Of a DNA stretch of 64,000 bases, positions 1 to 9,437 are shown one piece after another. The notes beneath the pieces were generated by a model. It had not been told where the DNA came from. It saw only the letters and a program-made list of their open reading frames with translations, and made no database searches. Every line of letters begins with the position of its first letter. The stretch's first letter is position 1. The stretch comes from Pimelobacter simplex (GTDB taxonomy: Bacteria > Actinomycetota > Actinomycetes > Propionibacteriales > Nocardioidaceae), in NCBI RefSeq assembly GCF_900114845.1, contig NZ_FOUK01000001.1, forward strand, positions 908,479-972,478, read 5' to 3'. Position numbers and translations under genes: made by a program.

Positions 1-579
1 GTGCCCTCGAAGCCCGCCGCGGCGGCGGCCGCGTAGGCCGCGACGAGCGGCGCGGCCCGGAAGGCCTGGGGCGTCTGGACGCCCACCAGCCGGGTGCCGG
101 GGCCGCCGGGGGCGGGCGCCGCGGCCCCGTCGCGGGGCAGCAGGCCGGGCAGGTCGAGCGTGGGGACGGCGCCGCCGTACCGGCGGGCGGTGGCGATCGT
201 CGCGGCGAACAGCTCGGCGCTCGCGAGCGGGCGCGCGCCGTCGTGGATGGCGACGACGTCGACGCTGCCGTCGGCGACCCGCGGTGCGAGGACCGCCAGC
301 GCCGCCTGCTCGGAGGCCTGCCGGGTGGCACCGCCCTCGACGAGCAGCACCTCGCGCTCGCCGATCACCGGGAGCAGCGCCGTACCGACGTCGGCGCGCT
401 CACCGGGGCGGCAGACCACGACCACCGGGTCGACGTCCGCGACCTCGAGGGCGGTGCGGACCGACCAGGCGAGCAGCGGCACCCCGAGCAGCGGGAGCAG
501 GACCTTGTTGACCTCGGCACCGACGCGGCTGCCGCTGCCGGCGGCGAGGACGACGACGGCCGCGGTGGGAGAGCTCACG
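1..579 (-). CDS. ispD: 2-C-methyl-D-erythritol 4-phosphate cytidylyltransferase IspD (3' end outside window)
   Basis: IspD joins CTP to methylerythritol 4-phosphate in the non-mevalonate isoprenoid pathway. Reading the minus strand from GTG 579 gives a nucleotidyltransferase N-terminus with [10 protein letters not shown] followed by an NK pair (the CTP-binding loop), and VQTPQAFR then GFEGT near the window edge, which is the usual late IspD segment. About 193 residues are present against roughly 230 in the family, so only the C-terminal tail is missing. A TAGGCT box (586-591, minus strand) ends 6 nt before the start, suggesting a leaderless message. ispF, often fused or adjacent to ispD, lies 1.4 kb away on the same strand, separated by a hydrolase gene and the oppositely oriented nirD. 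Confidence 0.92.
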
Positions 580-661
580 CCGTGAGCCTAGTGGCCAGGG
601 TTTTCCTCCCCGTTACACGCCGAAACGCTGCCGACAACAGGGCCGTCCTAGGTTCGCGTCC
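580..661. promoter_or_regulatory. divergent promoter region between ispD and nirD
   Basis: This 82-bp gap holds two outward -10-like boxes: TAGGCT on the minus strand (586-591), 6 nt from the ispD GTG, and TAGGTT on the plus strand (649-654), 7 nt from the nirD ATG. Both spacings fit leaderless transcription. No Shine-Dalgarno sequence precedes either start. The assignment is by pattern only. Confidence 0.5.
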
Positions 662-1093
662 ATGACGGGACGCGGGGCCGCCGAGGAGTGGCAACCGATC
701 TGCCGGATGGCCGAGCTCGGGGTCGGCCGGGGAGTGACCGCACTGGTGCACGGCCAGGCGGTGGCGATCTTCCGGACCCCCGACGACGTCGTCTACGCAC
801 TCGGCAATCACGATCCCTTCGCCGGCCACGTCGGCGGGGGCATCGCCAAGGGGATCGTGGGGCGGCGGGGCACCGTGCCGTACGTCGCCCTGCCCGCCCA
901 CCGGCACTCCTTCGACCTGCGCACCGGGCGCTGCCTGGACGACCTCCAGGTGACGGTGCCGACCTACGAGGTGCGGGTGGTCGAGGGCGTGGTGCTGGTG
1001 GGGAAGCGGTTCAGGCCCGGGAGCGGTGCCGTCCCCGACCCGGCGCCGGACGCGCCAGCGCCCGGTCGACCAGCGCGCACAGCTCCGCACTGA
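662..1093 (+). CDS. nirD: nitrite reductase (NADH) small subunit NirD, Rieske-like
   Basis: NirD is the small Rieske-fold subunit of assimilatory NADH-nitrite reductase. The 143-residue protein shows the family pattern: an early IC, ALVHGQAVAIFRTPDD, then LGNHDPFAG, a LPAHRHSFDLRTGRCLDD segment and a final VPTYEVRV strand. As in other NirD proteins the cysteine/histidine ligands of true Rieske 2Fe-2S clusters are not evident. No nirB partner is visible nearby. The last 83 bp overlap the convergent hydrolase gene, and the low-complexity tail (Pro/Ala rich) is encoded antisense to it. The start ATG has a TAGGTT box 7 nt upstream instead of a ribosome site. Confidence 0.8.
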   Translation: MTGRGAAEEWQPICRMAELGVGRGVTALVHGQAVAIFRTPDDVVYALGNHDPFAGHVGGGIAKGIVGRRGTVPYVALPAHRHSFDLRTGRCLDDLQVTVPTYEVRVVEGVVLVGKRFRPGSGAVPDPAPDAPAPGRPARTAPH

Positions 1094-1946
1094 CCAGCTC
1101 GCGCCGCTCGAACGGCAGGTAGTGCCCGGCGTCCGGCGCCACCAGGAGCCGGGCGCCGCGGATGCCGCGCGCGATCTTGGCGGCGTGCTCCGGGGGCGTG
1201 AGCAGGTCGCGGCTGCCGACCAGGACGGTCGTCGGGATGTCGTCGAACGCCGCCAGGTTGCCGATCCGGTCGTGCGCCATCATGTCCTTGAAGAAGCCCG
1301 ACATCGTCTCGGGCCAGGCGTGCACGAGCTGGTCGACGACGTGGCTGACGTCGCGCGAGCGGGCCGGGCGGCCGAACAGGAAGCGGCGCGCGACCTGGCG
1401 CTCGATGGCGGGGAACTTCTCGCGGCGGCTGAGGCTGAGCATCCGCGACCGGTTCGCGAGGAGGAACGGCAGCCGGTCGCGCAGCAGAGCGCCGGCCACG
1501 GCCGGCAGCCCGAGCGTGACCTGGTGCAGCTCGCCGCTCGTCGTGCTCACGAACAGCGCCCCGGCGATCCGGTCCACGAGGTCCGGCCGCTCCTCGGGGA
1601 TGGCGGTGATCGTCATGCCGCCCACCGAGTGACCGGCGAGGACGAGCGGGCCGTCGGGCGCATAGGTGTCGACCACCAGGCCGAGGTCGCGCGCCAGCAG
1701 CGGGATCGTGCACGCCGCCTCCGCGGCCCGGTCGGAGCGACCGTGCCCGCGGTGGTCCCAGGTGATCAGCCGGATGTCGTGGCCGTAGCGCGCCAGCAGG
1801 TCGGTGACCTGGTAGTGCCAGTCGGACTCCTCCGCCGTCCAGCAGTGCGCCAGCAGCACGCTCAGCGGCGCGTCCGCGGGCCCGCGGACCGTCACGTGGA
1901 TGCGCAGGCCGTCCTCGCTGATGACCTCGTGGTCGTGCTCGGCCAT
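1011..1946 (-). CDS. alpha/beta hydrolase
   Basis: A 311-residue alpha/beta-hydrolase-fold protein of unknown substrate. The nucleophile elbow GHSVGG puts the serine at about residue 107; the HRGHGRSD strand lies near 65-72, an acid in VGSRDLLTPPEH, and the catalytic histidine in PDAGHYLPFE near the end. No signal peptide or membrane segment is seen. The ATG at 1946 lies 5 nt after the ispF stop, so the two are probably cotranscribed. The 3' end overlaps nirD tail to tail by 83 bp, and its Arg/Pro-rich tail looks dispensable. Possible roles are esterase, lipase or epoxide hydrolase; the sequence alone does not decide. Confidence 0.8.
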   Translation of the reverse strand: MAEHDHEVISEDGLRIHVTVRGPADAPLSVLLAHCWTAEESDWHYQVTDLLARYGHDIRLITWDHRGHGRSDRAAEAACTIPLLARDLGLVVDTYAPDGPLVLAGHSVGGMTITAIPEERPDLVDRIAGALFVSTTSGELHQVTLGLPAVAGALLRDRLPFLLANRSRMLSLSRREKFPAIERQVARRFLFGRPARSRDVSHVVDQLVHAWPETMSGFFKDMMAHDRIGNLAAFDDIPTTVLVGSRDLLTPPEHAAKIARGIRGARLLVAPDAGHYLPFERRELVSAELCALVDRALARPAPGRGRHRSRA

Positions 1947-1951
1947 GGCGG

Positions 1952-2464
1952 TCAGCCTGCCAGGCCCGTCAGCAGCGCGGTCGCGATCGCGGCGACGCCC
2001 TCGCCGCGCCCGGTCAGCCCGAGCCCGTCGGTCGTCGTCGCGGACAGGGTGACCGGTGCCCCGAGGACGTCGCTCAGCGCCGCCTCCGCCTCGCTCCGGC
2101 GCGGGCCGACCTTGGGCCGGTTCCCGATCACCTGGACCGCCACGTTGACGACGGCGAAGCCCGCGGCCTCGACCCGGCGGCGGGTCTCCCCGAGCAGGGC
2201 CGCCCCGCTCGCGCCGGCCCACTCCGGCTCCGCCGTCCCGAAGTTGCTGCCGAGGTCGCCCAGACCGGCGGCCGACAGCAGCGCGTCGCACGCCGCGTGG
2301 GCGGCGACGTCCGCGTCGGAGTGACCCTCGAGCCGCACGTCCTCGTCGGGCCAGGTGAGCCCGCCCAGCGCCAGCGGTGGGTCGTCGCTGCTCCGCGGGA
2401 CGAGGCGGTGGACGTCGGAGCCGATGCCGATGCGGAGGCCGGAGGAGTTCACGGGGCCGATCAT
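1952..2464 (-). CDS. ispF: 2-C-methyl-D-erythritol 2,4-cyclodiphosphate synthase IspF
   Basis: IspF closes CDP-methylerythritol 2-phosphate to the cyclodiphosphate in the MEP pathway. The protein carries the metal-binding GIGSDVHRL motif at the N-terminus (Asp and His ligands), the GHSDADV motif with the second His, the LGDLGSNFG segment (normally LGDIG.HF) and the closing [17 protein letters not shown] strand. Length is 170 residues from ATG 2464; a GTG at 2452 would give 166, closer to the usual 157-160, and neither has a convincing ribosome site. It is followed immediately by the hydrolase gene. It shares a short intergenic region with the divergent oxidoreductase gene starting at 2510. 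Confidence 0.92.
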   Translation of the reverse strand: MIGPVNSSGLRIGIGSDVHRLVPRSSDDPPLALGGLTWPDEDVRLEGHSDADVAAHAACDALLSAAGLGDLGSNFGTAEPEWAGASGAALLGETRRRVEAAGFAVVNVAVQVIGNRPKVGPRRSEAEAALSDVLGAPVTLSATTTDGLGLTGRGEGVAAIATALLTGLAG

Positions 2465-2509
2465 GCCCGAGGCCACCCCGGTCGCCGGCGATGAGGAAGA
2501 ATCACTCCC

Positions 2510-4048
2510 GTGAGGACATCCCGTGCCTGGTGGGCGACCGCCGGCGTGCTGTCGGGCCTGCTGGGCCTGGCGCTCAGCTACGCCGCGGCGGCGCTGCTGC
2601 ACGTGCGGGACGCGCCGGTCGTGGCGGTGGCCGAGGGCATCACCGCGCTGACGCCCGGCAAGGTCGCGCGGTGGGCGATCGAGACGTTCGACACGGCGGA
2701 CAAGAAGGTCCTCGTGGTCGGCATCCTGGCGTTCCTGCTGGTCTTCTTCGCGGTTCTGGGGCGGGTCGCGCGGACGCGGTGGTGGCTCGCCGTCACCGGG
2801 TACGTCGTCCTCGCGGCGCTGGGCGCGGTCGCGGTGATCGCGAAGCCCAACACCTCTTTCACCGACCTGGCGCCCATCGTGGTGGGCCTGCTGGCGTGGG
2901 TGGTGGCGCTGGCGGCCCTCGCGGAGTGGCTGCGGCGCTGGGAGCTGGTCGAGGCGAGCGGTGAGCCGGTCACGGCGCCGATGCCCAGTCGGCGCGGGTT
3001 CTTCGTGGCCTCGGGCGTGGTGGCGCTGGTGGCGGCGTGCGGTGGGCTGCTCGGCCGGGTGGCGGGCTCGGCCCGGCGCCGGGCCGAGGAGAGCCGCCGG
3101 CTGCTGCGCATCGAGGGCGTGACGGCGCCGGACGTGCCGCCGGGCGCGAGCCTCGGGGTGCCCGGCGTCTCGCCGTGGCAGACGCCGAACGGCCCCTTCT
3201 ACTTGATCGACACGGCCTTCATCAAGCCGACCATCGCGCCCGCCGACTGGGAGCTGCGCATCCACGGAATGGTCGACCGCGAGATCACGCTGTCCTACCG
3301 CGACCTGGTCTCGCGCGAGATCACCGAGGACTGGATCACCCTCAACTGCGTGTCCAACGAGGTCGGCGGCGACCTGATCGGCAACGCCTGGTGGAGCGGG
3401 GTGCGGCTGGCGGCGATCCTGGCCGAGGCCGGGCCGCACCCGGACGCCGACGCGGTCCTGCAGACCTCCGAGGACGGCTGGACCTGCGGGACGCCGCTCG
3501 CGGCGATGATGGACGAGCGCAACGCGATGCTCGCCGTCGCGATGAACGGCGAGCCGCTGCCCATCGAGCACGGCTTCCCGGTGCGCACGATCGTGCCCGG
3601 CCTCTACGGCTACGTGTCGGCGACCAAGTGGGTCGTCGACATGGAGGTCACGCGCTACGACGACATCACGGCGTACTGGACCGAGAAGGGCTGGTCCGAG
3701 ATGGGGCCGGTCAAGATCGCGTCGAAGATCGAGGTGCCGGCGTCCGGCGCCGACGTGCCGGCCGGCGACGTGGTGTGCGCCGGCGTCGCGTGGATGCAGC
3801 ACACGGGCATCTCGGCCGTCGAGGTCCAGGTCGACGGCGGCGCCTGGCAGCGGGCCCGGCTGGCCTCGACGCCCAACGTCGACACGTGGGTGCAGTGGCA
3901 GGCGACGGTGGCCCTCGACGAGGGCGACCACCAGCTGCGGGTGCGTGCCGTCGATGCCGACGGCAACGTGCAGACCGGCGCCATCGCCGACGTCGTCCCC
4001 GACGGTGCGACCGGCTGGCACACGATCGACGTCACCGCCAAGGCCTGA
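2510..4048 (+). CDS. membrane-anchored molybdopterin-dependent oxidoreductase (sulfite oxidase family)
   Basis: A 512-residue protein with four to five N-terminal membrane segments (about 7-30, 66-86, 92-111, 122-140 and 165-183; the last follows an SRRGFF motif resembling a Tat signal). A sulfite-oxidase-type molybdopterin domain follows, in which LNCVSN supplies the Mo-ligand cysteine at about residue 280, and the C-terminal Ig-like dimerisation domain ends the protein. The catalytic domain should face outside the membrane. The substrate is unknown: family members reduce or oxidise sulfite, methionine sulfoxide or other compounds. No heme-binding partner gene is adjacent. The GTG start at 2510 has a GAGGAAG ribosome site 7-8 nt upstream. 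Confidence 0.82.
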   Translation: MRTSRAWWATAGVLSGLLGLALSYAAAALLHVRDAPVVAVAEGITALTPGKVARWAIETFDTADKKVLVVGILAFLLVFFAVLGRVARTRWWLAVTGYVVLAALGAVAVIAKPNTSFTDLAPIVVGLLAWVVALAALAEWLRRWELVEASGEPVTAPMPSRRGFFVASGVVALVAACGGLLGRVAGSARRRAEESRRLLRIEGVTAPDVPPGASLGVPGVSPWQTPNGPFYLIDTAFIKPTIAPADWELRIHGMVDREITLSYRDLVSREITEDWITLNCVSNEVGGDLIGNAWWSGVRLAAILAEAGPHPDADAVLQTSEDGWTCGTPLAAMMDERNAMLAVAMNGEPLPIEHGFPVRTIVPGLYGYVSATKWVVDMEVTRYDDITAYWTEKGWSEMGPVKIASKIEVPASGADVPAGDVVCAGVAWMQHTGISAVEVQVDGGAWQRARLASTPNVDTWVQWQATVALDEGDHQLRVRAVDADGNVQTGAIADVVPDGATGWHTIDVTAKA

Positions 4049-5359
4049 TCACCAGTTGCCGGCAGGCGCCTTCGGCAGCGGGTGGGCTGCGTCGTGGATG
4101 ACGTACGCCGTCCCGCCCGACGCCTCGAGCCACGCCTTCTCGAGCTGCGCGCGCTGGTAGACCCGCCGCACCGTCGCGTTGGTGGGCGCGGCCGGGTCGT
4201 TGACGATCACGTCGCCCTTGCTGGTGAACCCGACGACGACGAGCAGGTGTCCCTTCGACGACGAGATCGGCGCCCCGCTGAGCTGGCCGCGCTGGAAGGC
4301 GATCGAGAGGACCGGCGGGATGCCCGCCTTGACCAGCACCTCGGCCTCGCGCAGGTCGCGCAGCCGGGTGACGAACGCCTTGCCGGCCTGGCGGGCGGCG
4401 TACGCGGTGGTGAAGGGCCAGTTGCCGGTGCCCCGGTAGGCGTAGTCGTACGTCGCTCGCGCCGCCGCGTCGACCCACGGGTCGGCGTGCCCGCGCGGCA
4501 CCCACGCGTACGACGCCGCGCTCGGCAGCCGCCGGTAGTAGCCGAGCACCATCGAGGTCGACGTGGGGGAGCACCACGCCTCGCCACCGCCACCCCACTG
4601 GGGGAAGTGGCCGGTGTGGATCATCTGGGAGTACCGCGGCACGGCCAGCTCGACGCCGCGCGCGACGCCCGGCTGGGAGGTGGGCCCCGCGGTCCGGGGG
4701 AGCGCGGACGTCATGACGGTCGCCAGGTCCAGCCGTGGCACCGCGCGCTTGCCACGCTGGCGGTGCACCTCGACCCGCAGCTGGTACGACGCCAGCCCGG
4801 CCGTGCGCCAGGTGTCGGTCGCGAGTGTGGTGCCGTCGTCGGTCTGGGCGCCGCCGGACGCCCGCCTCAGGACGCCGTCCTTGGCGGCCCACCGGGCGAG
4901 CGAGTCCCAGCTCGTCACCTTGCCCGCAGCCGAGCGACCCCGGACCCGCAGCTCGATCCAGCTGGAGCCCGGCGTGCGTGCCGACCACGACGCGACGAGC
5001 TCGGTGTAGGAGAACCCGGGCGCCACCCAGGGGCTCGTCCAGCGCGCGGTGTCGTAGGTGCGCCCGGCCAGCCGGGTCGTGCGGAAGCCCCGGTCGAAGG
5101 CGAGCTCGCCGTCCGCCGTCACCCGGGTGCCGCGGACCTTCCCGGTCCGCCACTGACCCGCGGCGTCGTACCGCTCGAGGTCGACCTTGCGGTCGGACAC
5201 CGCGGCCGCCGCCACCCCCTCATCGGGGCGGTCGACGGAGCGGTCCAGGCTGACGGCGACGCCGCCGGCGACGAGGCAGCCGGCGAGCGCCAGGACGACG
5301 GGGGCGGGGAGGTGTCGGCGCACCACGTCACGGTACGTCACACCCGTCACTCCCGTCAC
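4049..5359 (-). CDS. secreted or anchored C39-like cysteine peptidase
   Basis: A 436-residue protein with one N-terminal hydrophobic segment (about residues 19-37), a beta-rich domain of unknown type (about 60-225), and a C39-family papain-like domain from about 235. The last has AVPRYSQM, the catalytic cysteine in EAWCSPTS (C263), the histidine in SKGHLLVVVGF and the NDP acid. It therefore probably acts outside the cytoplasm on peptides or wall proteins. The start is uncertain: GTG 5359 is the longest choice, but several in-frame GTGs lie within the next 20 codons and none has a ribosome site. The 74-bp palindrome begins only 16 bp upstream. Confidence 0.72.
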   Translation of the reverse strand: MTGVTGVTYRDVVRRHLPAPVVLALAGCLVAGGVAVSLDRSVDRPDEGVAAAAVSDRKVDLERYDAAGQWRTGKVRGTRVTADGELAFDRGFRTTRLAGRTYDTARWTSPWVAPGFSYTELVASWSARTPGSSWIELRVRGRSAAGKVTSWDSLARWAAKDGVLRRASGGAQTDDGTTLATDTWRTAGLASYQLRVEVHRQRGKRAVPRLDLATVMTSALPRTAGPTSQPGVARGVELAVPRYSQMIHTGHFPQWGGGGEAWCSPTSTSMVLGYYRRLPSAASYAWVPRGHADPWVDAAARATYDYAYRGTGNWPFTTAYAARQAGKAFVTRLRDLREAEVLVKAGIPPVLSIAFQRGQLSGAPISSSKGHLLVVVGFTSKGDVIVNDPAAPTNATVRRVYQRAQLEKAWLEASGGTAYVIHDAAHPLPKAPAGNW

Positions 5360-5375
5360 AGGGCGGCGGGCGGCT

Positions 5376-5449
5376 CTTGTAACTACGTGTTCGTGTATCT
5401 ACCCGGGTGGTCGACACCCCAGGTAGATACATGAACACGTAGTTACAAG
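5376..5449. repeat. 74-bp near-perfect palindrome between divergent genes
   Basis: The sequence is an inverted repeat centred on GTCGAC (5410-5415). The left arm starts CTTGTAACTACGTGTTCGTG and the right arm reads back CTTGTAACTACGTGTTCATG; about 32 of 37 positions pair. It sits between the C39 peptidase start and the cysS promoter and has no spacer loop, so it could form a cruciform or a very long RNA hairpin. It could be an extragenic palindromic repeat, an operator, or a mobile remnant. No second copy is seen in this window. Confidence 0.85.
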
Positions 5450-5489
5450 CGGACCGGCCGACGATGCGCGGTGCATCCCCGCCCATCCC

Positions 5490-5501
5490 TAGACTGACCC
5501 G
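5490..5501 (+). promoter_or_regulatory. cysS promoter -10 box
   Basis: TAGACT at 5490-5495 ends 6 nt before the cysS GTG, the spacing expected for a leaderless message. No ribosome site is present. The -35 region is not clear. Confidence 0.5.
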
Positions 5502-6902
5502 GTGACCATCCGGCTGTACGACACCGCGACCCGCGAAGTCCGTGACTTCGTGCCCCTTCAGGAGGGCAAAGTGGGTCTGTACGTCTGTGGTCTGACGGTC
5601 CAGAGCGAGCCGCATGTCGGTCACGTCCGCTCGGCGGTGAACTTCGACGTCCTCCAGCGGTGGCTGCGCCACCGCGGGTTCGAGGTGACGTTCATCCGCA
5701 ACATCACCGACATCGACGACAAGATCCTGGTGAAGTCCGCCGAGCAGGGGCGTCCTTGGTACAACCTCGCCTACGCGATGAAGATCGAGCTCGACAAGGC
5801 GTACGCCGCGCTCAACGTCGCGCCGCCGACGTACGAGCCGGCGGCGACCGGGCACATCCCCGAGATGATCGTCCTCATCGAGCGGCTCATCGAGCGCGGG
5901 CACGCCTACCCGGCGGCCGACGGCAGTGGCGACGTGTACTTCGACGTCCGCTCCTGGGCCTCCTACGGCGAGCTGACCCACCAGGGCGTCGACGACATGG
6001 AGCCGGCGGCCGACGCCGATCCGCGCGGCAAGCGCGACCCGCGCGACTTCGCGCTCTGGAAGGGGCGCAAGGAGTCCGAGCCGGCGACCGCGTCCTGGCC
6101 GAGCCCGTGGGGTCCGGGGCGGCCGGGGTGGCACATCGAGTGCTCGGCGATGGCCGGCAAGTACCTCGGCGACGCCTTCGACATCCACGGGGGCGGCGTC
6201 GACCTGCGCTTCCCGCACCACGAGAACGAGCAGGCCCAGTCGCGGGCGGCGGGCGGCGCGTTCGCGTCGTACTGGATGCACAACGCGTGGATCACCACCG
6301 CCGGCGAGAAGATGAGCAAGTCGCTCGGCAACACGCTCTCGATCCCGGCGATCCTCGAGCGCTACCGCGGGGCCGAGCTGCGCTTCTACGTCGTCGCCGC
6401 CCACTACCGCTCCCACGTGGAGTTCAGCTTCGACGCGCTCGACGAGGCGGCGGTGGGCTACCGGCGGATCGAGGCCTTCCTCGACCGCGCCGGCACCGGC
6501 GAGATCGGCGCGCTGCCCGAGGCGTTCGCCACCGCGATGGACGACGACCTCGGGACGCCGGCCGCCGTGGCGGTCCTCTACGACACGGTCCGCGAGGGCA
6601 ACCGGCTGCTCGCGGCCGGCGACGACGAGGCCGCTGCCGAGGCCGCGCGCTCGGTCGCCGCGATGCTCGACGTGCTCGGCGTCCACCCGGCCGACCCCGC
6701 GTGGGCCGGCACCGGCAGCTCGGACGGCGAGGCCCGGCTCACCGCCGCGGTCGACGCCCTCGTCGCCGGCCTGCTCGACGAGCGCACGCAGGCGCGGGCC
6801 GACAAGGACTGGGCGCGCGCGGACGCGATCCGCGACCGGATCAAGGCGGCCGGCATCGAGGTCACCGACACCCCTGACGGACCTACCTGGACGGTGAGCT
6901 GA
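5502..6902 (+). CDS. cysS: cysteinyl-tRNA synthetase
   Basis: CysS charges tRNA-Cys. The 466-residue protein has the zinc-ligand cysteine in YVCGLTV (C29), the HIGH-type motif as HVGH (38-41), NITDIDDKI, a GWHIECSAM segment with further zinc ligands, and KMSKS at 270-274. A C-terminal DALR-like helical domain runs to the end. Length matches the family. GTG 5502 is chosen because of the leaderless-type promoter and because the protein starts MTIRLYDT like its relatives. rlmB follows after 2 nt and then a phosphoesterase gene, so the three form one operon, as in many actinobacteria. Confidence 0.97.
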   Translation: MTIRLYDTATREVRDFVPLQEGKVGLYVCGLTVQSEPHVGHVRSAVNFDVLQRWLRHRGFEVTFIRNITDIDDKILVKSAEQGRPWYNLAYAMKIELDKAYAALNVAPPTYEPAATGHIPEMIVLIERLIERGHAYPAADGSGDVYFDVRSWASYGELTHQGVDDMEPAADADPRGKRDPRDFALWKGRKESEPATASWPSPWGPGRPGWHIECSAMAGKYLGDAFDIHGGGVDLRFPHHENEQAQSRAAGGAFASYWMHNAWITTAGEKMSKSLGNTLSIPAILERYRGAELRFYVVAAHYRSHVEFSFDALDEAAVGYRRIEAFLDRAGTGEIGALPEAFATAMDDDLGTPAAVAVLYDTVREGNRLLAAGDDEAAAEAARSVAAMLDVLGVHPADPAWAGTGSSDGEARLTAAVDALVAGLLDERTQARADKDWARADAIRDRIKAAGIEVTDTPDGPTWTVS

Positions 6903-6904
6903 AC

Positions 6905-7876
6905 ATGGCTGGAAACTCGAGCCGCAAGGGCGCGATCCGCAAGTCGAGCAAGAGGCCGCAGGTCGGCTCGGGCGGGCAGGTCCGGCGCGGGCTGGCCGGC
7001 AAGGGCCCGACGCCGAAGGCCACCGACCGCGAGTACCACAAGGCGCACAAGATCGCCGAGGCCAAGAAGCGGGCCGACAAGCGCGCCGGCAACGGCCCGC
7101 GGGGCCGGCGCAAGTCCGGTGGCGACGAGTGGATCGCCGGGCGCAACCCGGTGGTCGAGGCGCTGCGCGAGCGGGTCCCCGTGACGGCGGTGTACGTCGC
7201 CGAGGGCGCCGAGCGCGACAACCGGCTTCGCGAGGTCTTCCGGCTCGCCGCCGAGCACGGCGTCGGCCTGCTCGAGGTCAGCCGCGGCGAGCTCGACCGG
7301 CTCACCGACGGCGCGGTCCACCAGGGCCTCGCCGCGCGGATCCCGGCGTACGAGTACGCCCACCCCGACGACCTGCTCGACGCCGCCGACGAGGCCGGTG
7401 AGAAGCCGTTGATCGTCATCCTCGACTCGATCACCGACCCCCGCAACCTGGGCGCGATCGTGCGCAGCGCCGCGGGATTCGGCGCCCACGGCGTGGTCAT
7501 CCCCGAGCGCCGGGCCGCCTCCATGACCGCCGCGGCGTGGAAGACGTCGGCCGGTGCGGCGGCGCGCTGCCCGGTCGCCCAGACGGTCAACCTCACCCGC
7601 CAGATCAAGGCCTTCCAGGAGGCCGGCTGCTTCGTGGTCGGCCTCGCCGCCGACGGCGACCTGTCGCTGCCCGAGCTCGTCGCCGACGCCGACCTGGTCC
7701 AGGGGCCGCTCGTGCTCGTCGTGGGCTCCGAGGGCGAGGGCCTGTCCCGGCTCGTGTCCGAGAACTGCGACCGCCTGCTGTCGATCCCGATGGCGGGGGT
7801 GCTCGAGTCCCTCAACGCCGGCGTCGCCGCGTCCGTCGCGCTGTACGCCGTCGCGGAGGCGCGCGCCGGGCGCTGA
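6905..7876 (+). CDS. rlmB: 23S rRNA 2'-O-methyltransferase, RlmB/TrmH family
   Basis: A SPOUT-class methyltransferase that 2'-O-methylates ribosomal RNA, and in this family usually 23S rRNA G2251. The N-terminal 70 residues are a lysine/arginine-rich tail typical of actinobacterial members. A substrate-binding domain (EWIAGRNPVVEALRE) and the SPOUT knot follow, with LDSITDPRNLGAIVRSA, VGSEGEGLSRLV and ESLNAGVAASVALY, the three SAM-binding motifs. It is 323 residues long. It starts 2 nt after cysS and ends 2 nt before the phosphoesterase gene, so translation is likely coupled. The exact RNA target is assigned by family only. Confidence 0.9.
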   Translation: MAGNSSRKGAIRKSSKRPQVGSGGQVRRGLAGKGPTPKATDREYHKAHKIAEAKKRADKRAGNGPRGRRKSGGDEWIAGRNPVVEALRERVPVTAVYVAEGAERDNRLREVFRLAAEHGVGLLEVSRGELDRLTDGAVHQGLAARIPAYEYAHPDDLLDAADEAGEKPLIVILDSITDPRNLGAIVRSAAGFGAHGVVIPERRAASMTAAAWKTSAGAAARCPVAQTVNLTRQIKAFQEAGCFVVGLAADGDLSLPELVADADLVQGPLVLVVGSEGEGLSRLVSENCDRLLSIPMAGVLESLNAGVAASVALYAVAEARAGR

Positions 7877-7878
7877 GC

Positions 7879-9384
7879 GTGACGCCGACGCGACTGCGCC
7901 TGCTGAAGGTCCTGGGGTACGTCGGGGCCTGGTTCGTCCTGTCCCTGCTCGTCGCCGCGACGATCTTCGTCAACAGCGAGCGCACGATCGACGTCGCGAG
8001 CCACGAGGCGAGCCTCGGCCCGGACTTCTCCGGCGAGATCGTGCTGCGCACCGGCCCGGTGCTGCCGGACCTGCGGATGCCGTCCGGCAGCCGGCTGGGC
8101 CTGGAGATCGAGCTCGGCAAGACCGACACCGAGTCGCTCGACGAGCTCACCGCGCGGTACGCCGCGATCGCCTCGCAGCCCGAGGGCCAGGTCGCCGCCG
8201 TCGAGCGCAGCGTGCGGTCGATGGCCTACGCCGCGCTGCTCCAGGGCGCCGCGCTCGGCACCGTGCCGCTGCTGCTGTGGGCGGCGGTCGGGCGCGAGCG
8301 GCGCCGCGACCTGGTGCACCGGCTGCCCACCCGGCGCGGACTGCTCGTGACCGGGGGCGTCCTCGTGCTGGTCGCCGCGGTCGCCGTCCCCGCGGGCTGG
8401 GGGCGCACCGAGGCGTCGGAGGAGCGGTGGCAGAGCCTGCGTGACTTCGTCGGCCCCGAGGTCCCGCTGCCCGACGAGGTCACCGACGTGCAGGTGATGG
8501 CCGACGCGACCACCGACCAGTCGCGCCGGCTGATCGAGAGCGCGATCAGCAGCTACCGGCAGGGCCTGGAGTTCTACTCCGCCGCGGCGGACGACGCGGC
8601 CGGCCTCGACCTGCGCCAGCCCGAGGACGGCGAGACCGTCACCGTCCTCGTCTCCGACCGGCACGACAACGTCGGCATGGACAAGGTCGCCCGCGCCATC
8701 GCCGACCGGGCCGGCGCGACGACGGTGTTCGACGCCGGCGACGACACCTCGACCGGCAGCCACTGGGAGGCCTTCTCGCTCGACTCCGTCGCGGCCGCCT
8801 TCGACGACTTCGAGGGCCGCTGGGCGGTCGCCGGCAACCACGACAACGGCAGCTTCGTCCGCGCCCACCTCGAGAAGCTGGGCTGGACCTACTTCGACGA
8901 CGAGGTCGTCGAGGGCCCCGGCGGCTCCCGGCTCCTCGGCGTCGACGACCCCCGCTCGAGCGGCCTGGGCAACTGGCGCGACGAGAAGGGCCTGAGCTTC
9001 GCCGAGGTCGCCGACCGGGTCACCGAGGCCGCCTGCGCCGCGGACGCCGACGGCGAGCGGCCCGGCACGATCCTGGTCCACGACGCCAAGCTCGGTGCGG
9101 GCGCCCTCGAGAAGGGCTGCGTCGACCTCGTCATCGGCGGGCACATCCACGTCCAGAGCGGCCCGACCGCCGTCGCGGGCGAGAACGGCGAGACCGGCTA
9201 CACCTACACCGTCGGGACGACGGGCGGCGCCGCCTACGCGATCGCCATCGGCACCAAGCTGCGCCGCCCGGCCAGCATCGCGCTCATCACCTACCGCGAC
9301 GAGCGCCCGGTCGGCATCCAGTCGATCACCCTCCAGACCAACGGCCGCTACGACGTCGACGACTGGGTCGAGCTCACCTACTGA
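7879..9384 (+). CDS. membrane-bound metallophosphoesterase
   Basis: A 501-residue protein with an N-terminal membrane helix (about 12-32), two more near 113-133 and 150-170, and a C-terminal calcineurin-type phosphoesterase domain. Metal-binding blocks are visible: SDRHDN (variant of D-x-H), AGDDTST (GD), AGNHDNG (GNHD) and GGHIHV (GHxH). The segment between the first two helices (about 33-112) is probably extracytoplasmic; the location of the catalytic domain depends on topology, which is not certain. GTG 7879 is taken because it lies 2 nt after the rlmB stop and the membrane helix follows directly. The substrate is unknown. Confidence 0.8.
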   Translation: MTPTRLRLLKVLGYVGAWFVLSLLVAATIFVNSERTIDVASHEASLGPDFSGEIVLRTGPVLPDLRMPSGSRLGLEIELGKTDTESLDELTARYAAIASQPEGQVAAVERSVRSMAYAALLQGAALGTVPLLLWAAVGRERRRDLVHRLPTRRGLLVTGGVLVLVAAVAVPAGWGRTEASEERWQSLRDFVGPEVPLPDEVTDVQVMADATTDQSRRLIESAISSYRQGLEFYSAAADDAAGLDLRQPEDGETVTVLVSDRHDNVGMDKVARAIADRAGATTVFDAGDDTSTGSHWEAFSLDSVAAAFDDFEGRWAVAGNHDNGSFVRAHLEKLGWTYFDDEVVEGPGGSRLLGVDDPRSSGLGNWRDEKGLSFAEVADRVTEAACAADADGERPGTILVHDAKLGAGALEKGCVDLVIGGHIHVQSGPTAVAGENGETGYTYTVGTTGGAAYAIAIGTKLRRPASIALITYRDERPVGIQSITLQTNGRYDVDDWVELTY

Positions 9385-9424
9385 GGTACCCCCGAACGAA
9401 GGTGGCCCCGGGCGCGGGCTCGTC

Positions 9425-9437
9425 TAGGGTCGGCCGC
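9425..9437 (+). promoter_or_regulatory. promoter -10 box of the acyl-CoA dehydrogenase gene
   Basis: TAGGGT at 9425-9430 is followed by 7 nt and then the ATG at 9438, a leaderless layout. It also argues against the upstream in-frame start that would place the box inside the gene. Confidence 0.5.

Noticed and set aside
1952..4021. A 689-codon frame ending in ispF
   Set aside because: Only its last 170 codons are ispF; the rest is antisense to the molybdopterin oxidoreductase gene.
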